Shown: positions 26,496 through 39,128, counted from the first letter of the stretch. The stretch: DNA of 64,000 bases from Epiperipatus broadwayi (GCA_028023455.1 JAQFVV010012418.1:5699244-5763243), one strand, 5' to 3'. Numbers and translations are program-made. Notes: a model not told the origin generated them from the letters alone.

Positions 26496-29042
26496 TCAGC
26501 ATGTTACGTTATGGAATGAGACTTTTCTTTTGCCTCTGCCCAACAAAAGAAAGGCAAATGAACAGAATACGGATTCCAAATCTTCAGTAAACAAATTATA
26601 CTCGAAAAAATAAATAACAAAAGCATGGACTCCTCAGACACTGAATATCTTATTCCCCAGCAACCTGGGAAAAATGCAAGCCTATTCCTAAGGCAGACAG
26701 ACAAGCAAGCAGTTGTGACTTACACAATAAAGTTATAATCAAACCTTGACAAACCCCTAATCCAAGTAAGGATATTAAATTAAAGCTATTTAAGGCCTCC
26801 AAAACATCGAACATTGAACCAAAATCTATTGAAGGCCTGCATTACAAAGTGTTAGGGAGGGAACCTCTGGACAGACTGTGGATCTGCAAGAAACTAGTAC
26901 TGGAGTTTCTTCCATGTATGGCTTGCAATCCAGAACATCAAAATCAAAGGCTGGTATGTGTCCTCTTAGCAGGACCAATAGTTGCAGAGTGCATGATTAC
27001 ACATTCAAAACTCATTTAATCATTTCCAAATTATCACCAATTTCCCAATAGATACACAATAATTATCTGTTAAAATAATGCATCATGGGGCTCAATATAG
27101 CAAGACTTAATATAAGGGGGCTGAATTCCTTGATTAGAGTGGACACATTGGCCAAATGGTTTAAGAAATACCCACCACATATTGTATCTCTCTCTGAAAC
27201 CAAATTGCACTGATTTTCAAACTCCAAAATTCTGAGCCTCCTTGGCAATCTGGGATATTTTCATCAATTGGTTTCTCATTCATCTGCTGCTAGAGTGGCA
27301 ATCTTAATCTCCAATAGTAGCTCATCTGAATCTTTTAAAATTAACTATATAAACCCACATATAATTATTGCACCTTATTGCACAAAGCCATCACTTTAAA
27401 CATGTACCTCTACTGAAATGAGTTACTAATTCAACAGATAATCCAACAGATTAACGTCATAATTGCTTCCAACCTTTATCTGATGATTTTCCTCGGGGAC
27501 TTTAACACCTCCTACCAGAAATTTACAGCCAAATATATACATCATCTTAATACCAGATTCATGAATGGAGAGGGTTTCTTCCCTGCGAATGCCTTCTCCT
27601 TCTATGCAAGGAGGTACACCTCTCTCATAGACCTAATCTACAATATGCCTGATCTACACTTTCTGATCGACCCCTCGCTCCAACCTATAGCCTTTTCCAA
27701 CCACTTGGCATTATTCATTAAACTATCTCTAAATCTTGAGTCATGCAATATTCCTGGTCTGAGCACAACCAAGAATCCTTCTCACGTCCACATTGCCTGA
27801 AGCCATCATCTCTGAGGCATACAATATATTTTTCACAAAATTCATATCCTGTCTTTTCCACCAGTGATGCCTGGTTTGCCTTCATCCACATTTTAATGTC
27901 ATTGATCTCAAACTATACATTACATAACAAAGAGCCATCTTCACTCCTGATGGAACTTGAATCACTCAACAACACTCTTAAAAGTCTTCCCCTTGATACA
28001 ATCCCTATAGAATCCATCATCAACCTGAAACCCCAATAAAAAAATAAACAGTTGATTTTGGCAGAGTATCTCTCTTATCAAAAAGTCAAAAATTTTCCTG
28101 AATCAGCCACACAATTGGTCCAGGGGCTACATTAGGTGGGCTCTGGGTTGTAGAGACAAGAAACCAACTCCTTCATCTATTATGATTGGAGATAACCTTT
28201 ATTCAGGATCTAACATGTTTTTAAAAAAATTTTGTTCTTCCGGGAAAAGTTTTCCACCCACGAACCTGACTCCAAACAGGACACAACTTGAGATTCTTCA
28301 CCCTCTGTCCATGGTATTTTGGAGGGAGATGTTCTGACTAAGTTAACCTCAATGCCTGAAAGAATTCATCTGGGGCTTCATGCAATTTCCCCATTTCCTA
28401 CTGCTACACCTGTCTAAATTCTCGGTTCCAATTGTACAACTTAATTAATCGCCTTTCTTTCATTGTCTGGGATATCGGTGGTCTTTATCCCATAGTGATG
28501 GTGCCATTTCTAAAGTACAACATAATTCCTTCCCCACTGGAGAATCTGCAGCCCATCTCTATGACCCCACTGGGGGTCAAGGTCATTGAATCTATTATCA
28601 AGGATAAAATTTCAAAACAAGATTTTTCCCCTTATTTCACAATATCAGTTTGCAAAAAAGGCAGCTCAACCACAAATGCTATCAATCTTTTTAAAATCAT
28701 TACTGACCACATCAGATCCTCCAGACGATCTAGACCAGTGGTTGTGCAGCTCAACATTGCAGCTGCCTTTGATTCTATCCAACTTAATACCCTTTTAAAC
28801 TTACTTGGTGAACATGATATTTCTATTGGAATCATAAATATTATTAGAAACCTTCTCTACAATCATGAAGTGAGCATCTCACTGAATGGGAAGCTTTCTC
28901 CCCCATTGCTTACCTCAACCCTCTGCTTCTTCAAATTGAGAGATCTCTTCCTGGCATTCATATCCCAATTTTAAATACATCAATTCATCACATAACCTAT
29001 ATGGATGACTTGGCCATTTTCCTTCCATCAAAAAAATTAATT

Positions 29043-29524
29043 ATATATATTACTTATAATACTTCACTCATATACACTTTAATGCAAGTAATTTTCTTAA
29101 ACTTCTTTATTTTCTTACAGTTTCGACTGTCCAGCAGTCTTCGTCAGAGCTACAAGATTTGAACAATACAAATACATAATTATCATTTCAGATATATATA
29201 TATATATAAATCATATATAAATCAAACATATATATATCTCCATCATTCTACATATATATATATATATACAAAACATACACATACATATCAAAAAATACAC
29301 ATATATCTTCTTCATATATATACACATATAAATCCATATGACCCCCAGACATATATATAATCCATATACATCCATATATACATATGCATATCCAATACCT
29401 AGACATACCTCTTTTAAACATACATCTATATACAGGTATACATACACCCATAGACACATATGCAATCCTCATATATCTTTACTAATACACATCTATATGT
29501 ATATTTTACCTACACATATATAAC
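29043..29524 (-). mobile_element. 482-bp insertion in the LINE containing repeat R1
   Basis: It is flanked by AAAATTAATT on both sides (29,033-29,042 and 29,525-29,534), a 10-bp duplication, and interrupts the RT frame just after YMDD. On the - strand it contains CTGACGA, an A, a GACTG/CAGTC stem around CTGGA, then GAAACTGTAAG and an ATAAAG signal. The other half is a degenerate TA/CA-rich simple repeat, source of false Tyr- and Ile-rich frames. No terminal inverted repeats are visible. It is probably a short non-autonomous retroelement, perhaps derived from a Penelope-like element. Confidence 0.65.
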
Positions 29525-29826
29525 AAAATTAATTCCCAGGCTTTTATCAATACTTAAAGAATTCTCTGATCAACCTAGCCTCCAGTTTAATATGGCCAAG
29601 TCATCTGCCTGGTATATATCTTCAGTAAGACCATTCCAACTCCATTTGCAGTGAAGCCTCAGAACTTTTTGGACTTCCCTATATTTGAAACTGATTCTGC
29701 CATGAGGAGATCTATCCAATGAAAGCTACTTCAATCCACACAGAGAATCACATTCTCTCTATCTAAAGTTTACATGTCCATGTTTGCCATGTTATCCCTT
29801 ATCAATATACTAATATTCCCCTAGAA

Positions 29827-30357
29827 CAGTGTTCTTCAACCCTTGGTCTGCGGCCCGGCACTGGGTCATGGAACTTTTTTGCAGGTCCATGTGCTAGACA
29901 GGCAGTAAAAAGTTTGTAATAATAAATAATAAGAGTTTAAACTTTTAATTAATATAGCCAATTTTTATTTATTTTTTCATCTCATTTTTACCCAATTAAA
30001 AAAAAAACAAAACAGAACGAAAACAAAATCTAATCAATCATTCATAAATTAATTTGTTTTTCTAGTTATCACAGATGTTTATGGGGGGAGGGGGTAGAAT
30101 TAAATTTTTTATCACTTTTCTAAAAAATTTAAAAAAAAGTTTTTTATTATATAAACTCCATATATATATATATGAAACTTTATCTTATATATTTAGCATT
30201 TTTGTTTTGATCAGTTATAACAATTATGCTTATCTTTAAGAAAATTTATCTATAGACTTCTGCCGGTCTGCAAAATCTTATCCTTATTTTTGCTGGTCCA
30301 CGGAACCTTATCCTTATTTTTACTGGTCCGCAGGTGTGAAAAGGTTGAAGACCACTG
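29827..30357. mobile_element. hAT-type MITE, 531 bp
   Basis: The terminal inverted repeats are CAGTGTTCTTCAACC at the left and GGTTGAAGACCACTG at the right, with one mismatch. The flanking 8-bp duplication CCCTAGAA (29,819-29,826 and 30,358-30,365) is exact. Near the right end two tandem copies of a CCTTATTTTTGCTGGTCC-like unit occur. There is no transposase, so it depends on an autonomous hAT element. The 8-bp duplication and CAGTG ends are diagnostic of hAT. It inserted into the LINE after that LINE was fixed here. Confidence 0.95.
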
Positions 30358-31654
30358 CCCTAGAATATCCTATTTCACCTCAATAGTCAATTTTACCAAA
30401 GTCTTCATCACGAAGATACACAAGATGTGCACTGATCTGATTAGAAGGGGCAAAAGTGCAAACATAAGCTTGAGAAATCTACAGAAACACACAAAACTCA
30501 ATGGATTATTCCTACATTCCACAGATACTTTTATATTTCAACATTCCTACAATTCTTTCTACAGAATGTGTCTGCAGTATCCAAACTACTCACCCTCCAG
30601 AGAGGTCACTCCCACAAATAAGCCTCCCCCTATTGGGACTGATTGGCTGGCAACCCTTGCATGCCTTATGCTTTCTAACAAATCGTCCTCAATGAAAATT
30701 AAGGTCTGTGATGCATACTACATCCTTAACCCAGATGTTTCTGCAGGATAAACTCTCCTCAGGCTTAACAACCATCTGCTAATCAAAAAATTTAAGCGAT
30801 GGTTCCTTGGACCCAAATATTTTGATTTCCTTATCAAGATAAACATTAATGCCTTGCCTACTAAACACTTTCTGGTGCATCACTGAAGGATTCTCAAACA
30901 TAGAGTCCACTTGCTCACTATGCCTCAGAGAGGATGAAACTTCTCTTCACACTCCTTTGCCACTGTGTTTTCCTTCACCCCTACAGAGTCCTTATAGCTT
31001 CCATGTTAAATAATAATACACCTGCTCTGTCAACTCTCATTGACAATATACTATGTGGATCCATCCCTGAGATACTATGTGGATCCATCCCTGAGATATG
31101 ATTAACATTTGTACTGTTCTCACTGTGGTACATACAGTGCTGGCTCACCTTTCATCATACACTGGAATGTACACTCAAGCTCTATATTAACAAAATGGGA
31201 AAATTCGGAAAAGGGACCAGAATTTGGCCCCCAAAAGTGGATCCCCTACACTCCTGAATAGAAAGGTCATACCCTGGAGAGTGATTTGAAGCTGAATGGC
31301 CTGCATCCCTTTGTTATGACTCACCTTGTTCTACATAATTATTGCCCAGAACCTGAGTTTTATGGAATTAACCTCCAATATGAAGGGTCAATTTGATCAT
31401 ACAAATCATGGACAAAGGATTAGATCTATCATTGAACTGAATGAGACATGCAAGCATGGGCACCTATCAACAAGATACTATTCTGAACTTGTTCCTTGCT
31501 GATATGCTTCATATTAGTCCTTTTAGCTGGTGTCAAGCAAGATATCAATATTGAACATTCATCCCCCCCCCTCCTAAATATCATGTAATATATTCTATGT
31601 TTAACTGTTATCATGTGTTGTAACCAAATTTCTGAATAAAAGTTCTATATTTTA

Positions 31655-31667
31655 TAAAAAAAAAAAA
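31655..31667 (+). other. Poly-A tail of the LINE
   Basis: Thirteen A residues directly precede the right target duplication, about 20 bases after CTGAATAAAAG, which contains AATAAA. Confidence 0.9.
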
Positions 31668-31684
31668 ATAAGAGGAAAAGTACT

Positions 31685-32186
31685 TGGATTATTGGTATTC
31701 ATAATGTTAATGAGTATGTAATAATGAATACCACTATATAACAATTTAGGAATAATTTTTATCATTAAAAGTGTTTTTAAGAAACACATCAATAATATAA
31801 CATAAAAATCATGTTTTATATTGAGAACAATAATTAGACATGGGCTAATGCTATCAATAAATATTAAAATTATTTTATTTTTCTTCTATTAATTATTACT
31901 ATTTTATATTCTGAATTTAAAATAAAAACATATATGATATAAAGTTTGAATTAAAATTAGAAAAGATTTATTTTAAATTCATGAAATATATTAATTCATA
32001 TTTTAAAAGAAATTATTTAAGATTGTTAAAACTTGGACTATTTAAAGATATATTTTTGTACAAAAATTAATGATGCAAATCTTTAACATATAATAAAATT
32101 GCATATATATTACTAATATGTTTAAACATTTTACACTATGTAAATAAAATCTGAAACAAGTTCAACAAATTTACAACAACAACAAC

Positions 32187-32263
<77 letters not shown>

Positions 32264-33560
32264 ATTAAAAATACAGTATATATAGTGAGTTTTGCCTGTT
32301 TTATATATACATTCAATTATCTTTACATATTTCTAAAATAATAAATATATTGTTGCTTTTGAAATGTGTACATATTTTAATATCCATAATTACATATACA
32401 ATTAAGCATTACAAACCTATATATTATGTTAAGAATGAGAGTCTATATTCCTTTCTCTATTAAGATATTTTATAATAGCCAAATTGTGAATTATGAACAT
32501 TGATAACACAAGGCTTGCAGAATTGTTTTGGAGAATTTGGCTATATATAACATCCTTTACCTTAGTTAAATAATGAGTTAATGGAGAGGACATATCTTTT
32601 CTTTAATATATATATATAATGTGTGTGTATGTGTCATCAAAAATGACAATTGAGGAAATCCATTATGCTATTCTTCCATATAAATTTAATAAGTAATAAA
32701 AAATTATATACAACAGCTTTACAAATATATATATATTAATAATAATTATACATAAAAAGCCCCTTTATGCACATGGTTTAGGGCCCTTTTCAAATGTTAA
32801 GTATCTATTTTAACATTAATCAATTATTACAGATAGAACACTATCTAATGCTCTATAATGTAGATAAAATAACAACAATAACAAAATAAAACATCAATAA
32901 AACAGAATAAAATTATGATATAGAGATTCAATATAAGTTCAAAGAATTGACTATATAACATAACAATATACAGAATAAATAACACATACATTATACAATT
33001 TTATATATACTACTTTATACAATTTTCCATTCATTTTTAATTGAAACATATACGAAATATATTAAATTAAGTATAACTTAAATAATTGTATGTATATGTA
33101 TCAAATTTCAATAAATTTAGTTAACAACTGATCAATTAAATATAAATGGAAAAATGTATAATATATATAAAATCATGTAGTGTATGTATTATTAATTTTG
33201 TATATTGTTATGCTATATAGTCAATTCTCTAAACTTATATTGAATCTCAAAATTATTCTATTTTATTGATGTTTTATTTTGTTAATGTTGATATTTTACT
33301 TCCATTATAAAATTCTAGATGATGTTCAATCTGCACTAATAAGTTGATGCTAAAATAGATGCTTAACATTTGAAAAGAGCACAAACCCATATGCTGAAAA
33401 GGGCTTTTTATATATAATATTAATGGATATTTATATATATGTTACATATTATTATTTATTATAATATGTAGATATAATGATTATTTTTGATAATAGACTA
33501 AATTATTTATGTTCATATCATTTTTTTTTACAACTTAACTCCATTCACTTTGATAGCCAC
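31685..33560. other. AT-rich DNA, no gene seen
   Basis: Apart from the compound microsatellite at 32,173-32,262 and short (TA)n runs, no structure or coding frame is visible. Confidence 0.6.
32173..32262. repeat. Compound (AAC)n(AAT)n(ATT)n microsatellite
   Basis: An AAC run passes into about nine AAT units, which switch at 32,217 into about fifteen ATT units. The AAT and ATT halves are complementary and could fold into a hairpin. Confidence 0.9.
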
Positions 33561-33577
33561 CATATTTTTAATTTTTT

Positions 33578-33700
33578 TTTTTTTTTTTCATATGTCATAG
33601 CATCAGGCCGGGACACGAACCCACAACCGTCTCACAACCGTCTGCAACCAACTACTTGCTTGCATGGTGGTTGCGATACCTCTCGGCTAACAACGCAAGG
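33578..33700 (-). mobile_element. Retroposed tRNA-like sequence (short SINE) with 17-bp TSD
   Basis: On the - strand, GTTAGCCGAGAGGTATCGC (A-box region) is followed by GTGGGTTCGTGTCCCGGCC (B-box region GGTTCGNNTCC) and, after a few bases, an A run. The same 17 bases, CATATTTTTAATTTTTT, flank it at 33,561-33,577 and 33,701-33,717. The internal CGGTTGTGAGACGGTTGTG duplication lengthens the variable region, so it is not a working tRNA. Head and long variable arm resemble Leu/Ser tRNAs. It was inserted by LINE machinery. Confidence 0.85.
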
Positions 33701-33717
33701 CATATTTTTAATTTTTT

Positions 33718-36096
33718 CATTGTAATCAGTAGTAAAATGCAAATACTGGAGTATAAAGGACAATGAATTAAGGTCATTTATTTTTTCCAATTATCAAACT
33801 TTTTATGAATGAAGTCTTGAATAATAAACCTTTTAATTATTTTTTTTTTACTATAATCATGGTGTATTATAAACGATTAAATATTATTATATATTTCTGT
33901 AAGTGAATTATTACATTGGTAATTTGATTAGTCAAAATAGATTGAAATCCTTATTATTATTATCACCACACACCATCAGGTTGACGTCAACATGATAATA
34001 TCTAGACATAAAAGTGTTAACATATTAGGAATAATTGTTGGCATGATCTGCTGATGTTATCTTTTATTACTGCTTTCTAATTTAGATATTAGTAGTAAGA
34101 CATTGAGAAAAACAAATAGAAAAAAGTCAATGAAAGTTTAAAAAATGATAAATCCAAAAAACTGTTGAAGAAGATAAAATGCAGTATAGATTTTAATATA
34201 AAATAAGTGATTGAAAAAAGTTACATCTAATCTGTTAAAATCTATCAAAAACAGAGTGAAGCAGGAAACATTGATAAAGTAAATGTTAGTATTAAGGCAG
34301 ATTATTATGGTAATTACTGTATTGATTGTATATTTGCCAATGGTATTAAGTATTGATAGCACAGTATAATTTAAAATCAATATTATATATAATATCAATG
34401 ACTAGTTAATCATGCAAATACATTTCTTACAAATAAAAATGATAGGACTCCTATAGATAGTTTAATCTTTGGTATTTAAATTAAAAATATGATTTTTAAA
34501 AAAGTAGTGGTATTATTTTTCAATAACTTTTTTAAAATAAAGCTTCAACCTGTTCAAGAGTAAAGTGAAAAAATGGTTACTTTTTTAAAACATGTAGTTT
34601 GATTATTCTTCTCCTATGATCTTATTTTCTGATTTCTTTGGTCTTATTTTGCTTAACTTCAGTTTTAATATATTCTGTAACTGATATAATACAAAGTTGA
34701 CTAACTTTTGTTTGGTCTACTACAGTAAACACTTGACTAACAATTTCATTTCCTGTAAACTGCCATGGAATTATCTTTTTTTTTTTTTTGCATTCATTTT
34801 TTTATTACTAAGGATTTAATATTTGAAACAATTGTTATAAGAACGATAATTACGATTAATTAAAAATGAATAAGAAATAGATGTTAAAAATGGCCTAAAA
34901 GAATGTATGAGTATTGTGTAAGATTAAAAAAACACAAAGACCCACAGACAGGAAAGAAATTGGATTGGTTTTTTTAGATTCTATATAAATGTTAAGATTT
35001 TTTAAAATAGTTGACTCATTTGCCAATCTAACTAACCATTCACTTGTTATATATAAACCAGTACCCAATGATTTTTAGCTAGAGAATTTTAAAAATTGAT
35101 AAACCCCACTCCTTAAATAGGCCATATATTCTTTTTCATTATTTCTCTATAAAAGAATGTTTGAAGAGAATTTTGCTTCAGCAACATAATATGTTTTTAG
35201 ACTATTTTACATGTATCTAGAGCTCAGATATAATCTAAATCCAAAACATATGAATTATGGACATAACACTTAACATTTCAAGGTTAATTAATCATTTTTC
35301 AGTTATTTCATAAATATATGCTAAGAAATCAATTATGAAACTAAACATATTTGAAAAGAGATAATTTATCACTGAAATTATTTGGCAGACAAAGTAGTAA
35401 TATTTGAAATGAACGTCTTGTCTATTTAATCTCAGTGTCTTAAGATATAGTAAATATTTGTTGTGTATGTTATATGAGTGTTTATGCAAGTAACATTTTC
35501 TGACTGATATTGTACTGAATGTGTATATATGTATGGTTAGTACTTTTTTATTTATTTTTTGATTGTTTGTAATCAATTAAATTGAATCTGTTGATGTTTC
35601 TTTTGTTATAACACTCAAATAGTTAATTATTCACAAGATCATAGTCTTGAGATTATCACTCCATCATTGAGCTAAAATAACGATTTTTTGTTCAAAAATA
35701 TAAATAAATATTGAAATTTAATACTAAATAAATGCTAATTCAGACAAATTTTTCAAAGTTATTTACTTTAAGTAAATACAATTATTGGATTTAAAACTTT
35801 TAATGTTTCTAAAATAAATATATAAATAAAATTCATACAGTATTTTCTATCAACTTTAAAATTTAATTCAAATATTTAGCAACCAAAGTAAAGAATATTT
35901 AAATTGTAGAAATAGTGTAGAATTAATATAAATCATAAATTCACCACTGGTAAAAACTGTTTTATATTAAGTTATTTTTGTTTTATGCCCAGAGCATTGT
36001 TCTAGCTGATCAACCCAGATTAATGTGGAAGCTTTATCCTCTAGCAAAGACTATCTAGATGTGCATTTATTGACTAATAATGAACAAAATATGAGT
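33718..36096. other. AT-rich DNA, no gene seen
   Basis: There is no convincing coding frame. Small - strand frames near 34,138-34,398 and 35,292-35,576 are rich in Ile, Tyr, Phe and Leu and look like chance. A short segment after an acceptor-like TTTTATGCCCAG at 35,991 stays open for 21 codons, but nothing else supports it. Confidence 0.5.
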
Positions 36097-36158
36097 TATA
36101 TTTTTATATTGGACTATTTCCATTATCTATGATGGAAATAGTCCAATATAAAAATATA
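36097..36158. repeat. Perfect 27-bp hairpin
   Basis: Arms 36,097-36,123 and 36,132-36,158 are exact complements (ATTGGACTATTTCCAT core) around an 8-base loop TATCTATG. The size suits a small-RNA precursor, but a short foldback repeat is equally possible. No mature-product or conservation evidence is available here. Confidence 0.8.
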
Positions 36159-37384
36159 GCTAGAACACCATCATCACAAACCTTCAGAAAAAACACAATA
36201 TATGAGTTGGTTTGTGAAAAAAAAAAATGAAAATTTTTAGTTATCAAACTTTATCAAGATATACATAGAAAATGGTTGCATTATTATGATAATAAATAGT
36301 GACTCACAAAAATAATTCAATTTTAATAATAGTCTTTAATTTTTTTTCATATGTATTATAAATACTATATCTTAGTAATGTGTAATTATTTTTATGAATT
36401 ATTTTAGATTCAAATAGTATTAACAAGATATTGTTTGCAATCAAATTAACTTTTCTGATTTTTTCAATCTGCACAATGCAGATATTTTCTATTTAATAAT
36501 TTAAGCTTGCACAAGTTTAACTTTATATATGTGCATAGAAATCTCTAAGTACTAAAATAAACTAACCAAACTACAGATATGATGTATTTATATCTTACTT
36601 ACATTAATTACTATTAGAGACTTCATTGAGTTAAATACATTTATTTAATATGAAAGTTCTATTTAATATTATGGCAAGTAATAAGCTTGATAAATGTTAT
36701 AATTTCTACACTTGTTCTATATAACTATCCAAGTAGCACAAAGCTATTAGTATATAATATTATATTGAGGTCTTATTAAAATATTAATATATATATATGA
36801 CTTATGCTCCATAGGATCTTTTTTGCCATTCAGAATATAGTTTCTTTGTGAGAGCTTCCACAATTTCTCTTCCTTGGATTTTGATTTTCAGGCAAAACTC
36901 TCCATACAGTAGTGCCACTCAGTGCAAGCCAGAGTAATCAATGGATGAAATGATGTTTAGTGATTTTGATTTTCCTGAGATTTTATACTTTAGTATTATG
37001 CTACAAAAGAAACACTTGAATCTTATATTAATAGATACTCAATTTCCATTGGTGATTTGTTCCTGTAATGACCTGTAACTGATCTCTTTATTATGATATC
37101 CCTATCAAATCCTGCTTACCAACCAGAAGTTTACTTACATAACTGACCAAATTGATCATGCTATATGCAAGTATGTATTTTAAATAAATTATTTTATCAT
37201 TTTTAAACATTATATTTATTTACAAATCAGTCTCATATGGCAATTGCTAATAATAAAATATGTAGATAATATGGTAATGTAATTGTGGTATTTTTCTTTT
37301 ATTTCCCTTCCTATTACATCACCTAATAACATATCACATCATTTCCAACTTTCTTATACACTTCAATGATATTATTTTTATAAC
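36159..37384. other. AT-rich DNA, no clear gene
   Basis: A less AT-rich island at about 36,800-36,950 has a 39-codon open segment on the - strand (ALLYGEFCLKIKIQGREIV within it), too short to call. The rest shows nothing. Confidence 0.45.
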
Positions 37385-37460
37385 AAAACTTTATTCTTAC
37401 AGTTTTGACTGACTGTCTTGCAGTCATCGAGCTATAATATCCAAATAGGTAATCATACAA
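37385..37460 (-). repeat. Dispersed repeat R1, copy 3
   Basis: CTTACAGTTTTGACTG is followed by CAGTCATCGAGCTA, matching the R1 core at 29.1 kb. On the - strand the GACTG/CAGTC stem is kept, but the first box is GATGA and the second is AAAACTG. Confidence 0.5.
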
Positions 37461-37513
37461 TTAATACATTTTAAACACACATTTATACCTAATAAACCCA
37501 ATAACGATCTGCA

Positions 37514-38073
37514 GCATCTCATTGGTATGATCAAATCCATATTTCAAATCTTTTGATAAAGAATAATAGGTTTATTATATTTTGTGATATACTGTTTATT
37601 AAAATGATTTCTTTTGCTAAACAATTTTTTTAGTATTCGATTATGTTACATTGAAATCTCAGGATTCTTTAATTAAATATTTATAATATTAAAAATGTAC
37701 TCTTTTTTTCTATTCGAAATTAAGAGTTTTCATGTATTTTATTTTAATTAAAATATTTTCTTTAAAATTTAGTATTATTATTGTCAGTTAGATAGACATT
37801 ATCGTATGACTAAGATTATGTCTCCCCATATTATAACTAGGATTCCATTTTATTGTCTAATAATTCTTAAATAAAAGAGAAGAGTACATTTTTAATATTA
37901 CAAATATTTAATTAAAGAATCCTGAGATTTCAGTATAATATAATCGACTACTAAAGAAACTTGTTTTGCAAAAGAAATCATTTTAATAAATAGTATTCAC
38001 AAAATATAAGAAATGTATTATTCTTTATCAAAAGATTTGAAATATGGATCTGATCATAGCAATGAGATGAAGA
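37514..38073. repeat. Inverted repeat with about 195-bp arms
   Basis: Arms 37,514-37,708 and 37,880-38,073 are inverted copies with scattered mismatches. They share TTTCAAATCTTTTGATAAAG, AAATGATTTCTTTTGC and TCTCAGGATTCTTTAATTAA in matching order around a spacer of about 170 bases. No transposase or target duplication is visible. It may be a foldback element, or a pair of inverted partial retroelement copies next to R1 copy 3. Confidence 0.75.
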
Positions 38074-39128
38074 TGATGATTATTAGATGAATTGTAATGG
38101 GGAGGGGGATAAAAGAAAATACAGACAAAACATAAATAGTCATTACAAATGTTTAAAAATGATATATACATTATGTTGTATGTGTGGAGAATGTAATCTT
38201 ATCTCTTTTTTAAAAATATGACAACTTGAAAAGTCTTCTGTTGTTATATATAATGCAATGTATTAAACATTTTTGGCTTTCTTTATAAGTATATAGCAAT
38301 TACATAAATATTTTAGCAAGTTATTAATTTGTTACATTTTATATTTTCTTTTTATTTATTTTTTTAACTACTGTATATGTTAATGATTACAATAAATGTA
38401 AATCAAAATAATTACTCTGTTTTATGAAGTAAAAAAATGCAGACTATTAAAAAAGACTTGCTTAATAAATGTGAAATGACTCATACTTCCACAATGAGTT
38501 GTTTTAATAGGGATAAATTTTACTTAACTCTAGAATTAGAAATAATAAACAATAATGTATTGTAAAAAAAAATATACTACGATTCTATGATTATTCATAG
38601 AATAATCTTGCTATTTAAAAATTTTTTTTTTAATAACTTATTTCTGCTATCCAATTACATATGTTTAATTTCTAACGGAAGTTTCATAGTTGCGTATGAA
38701 AAGACTTAATACAGTTCTATTCTCTTCAGTTAATACATTTACAATAAATAATATGTATATAAGGGCAACATACATATAGAGAGTATGAAACAATCACATT
38801 TTCACGCAACACATATATACGATAGTTGTACAAAAATAAGGAAATAACTCTCATATTGATTTCATTTAGCACGAAAATCAGAAAATAACACATAATATCT
38901 TTTCATTTCATACAATAAACTTAAAAATGTAGTAGAAGTATTTGACTAGTTTGTATCTGAGAATAAGATACATACATATATATAGCTGCTAACTATAAAC
39001 GAGATAGCCATTCCAACTCCAAGGGGGGGGGGGGCGCTCTCGAAATGAGTTTTGCAATAACTGTATAAACCAATCTGTGAATCATAAATACCTCAATATC
39101 TACAACATGCTGGTTCATTTTGTTTATT
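38074..39128. other. AT-rich DNA, no gene seen
   Basis: Nothing is recognisable except a run of twelve G at 39,023-39,034 followed by CGCTCTCG, a local GC-rich spot in otherwise AT-rich DNA. Confidence 0.6.

Larger units (their letters stand above)
27084..31260 (+). pseudogene. LINE ORF2: AP endonuclease and reverse transcriptase
   Basis: A good start is ATG 27,084, giving MGLNIARLNIRGLNS, the usual opening of LINE ORF2. Endonuclease motifs follow: SLSETKL near 27,190, IFLGDFNT near 27,487, and FSNHLALF near 27,697, where the usual SDH has become SNH. RT motifs: QLNIAAAFDSI near 28,747 (motif A, with Asn at its first Asp), and YMDD at 28,998-29,009, reached after a small deletion that removed the QGCPLSP region. 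After the 29,043-29,524 insertion the frame resumes with RLLSILKEFSDQPSLQFN near 29,545. A C-terminal CSLCLREDETSLH string lies near 30,910. Many stops: dead copy. Confidence 0.8.
24838..31667 (+). mobile_element. Near full-length LINE (L1/Tx1-like) with nested insertions
   Basis: The element is bounded by an exact 17-bp target duplication and ends in a 13-base A run preceded by AATAAA-like sequence. It holds a zinc-knuckle ORF1 and an ORF2 with AP-endonuclease and reverse transcriptase, all broken by stops and frameshifts. Two later insertions, 29,043-29,524 and 29,827-30,357, interrupt ORF2; without them and their duplications it is about 5.8 kb. The poly-A tail, long variable duplication and ORF layout are typical of L1/Tx1-type elements, but the clade is an inference. 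Confidence 0.88.

Noticed and set aside
29211-29523. Tyr/Ile/Cys-rich frames on both strands
   Set aside because: They arise from the TA/CA-rich simple repeat inside the 482-bp insertion.
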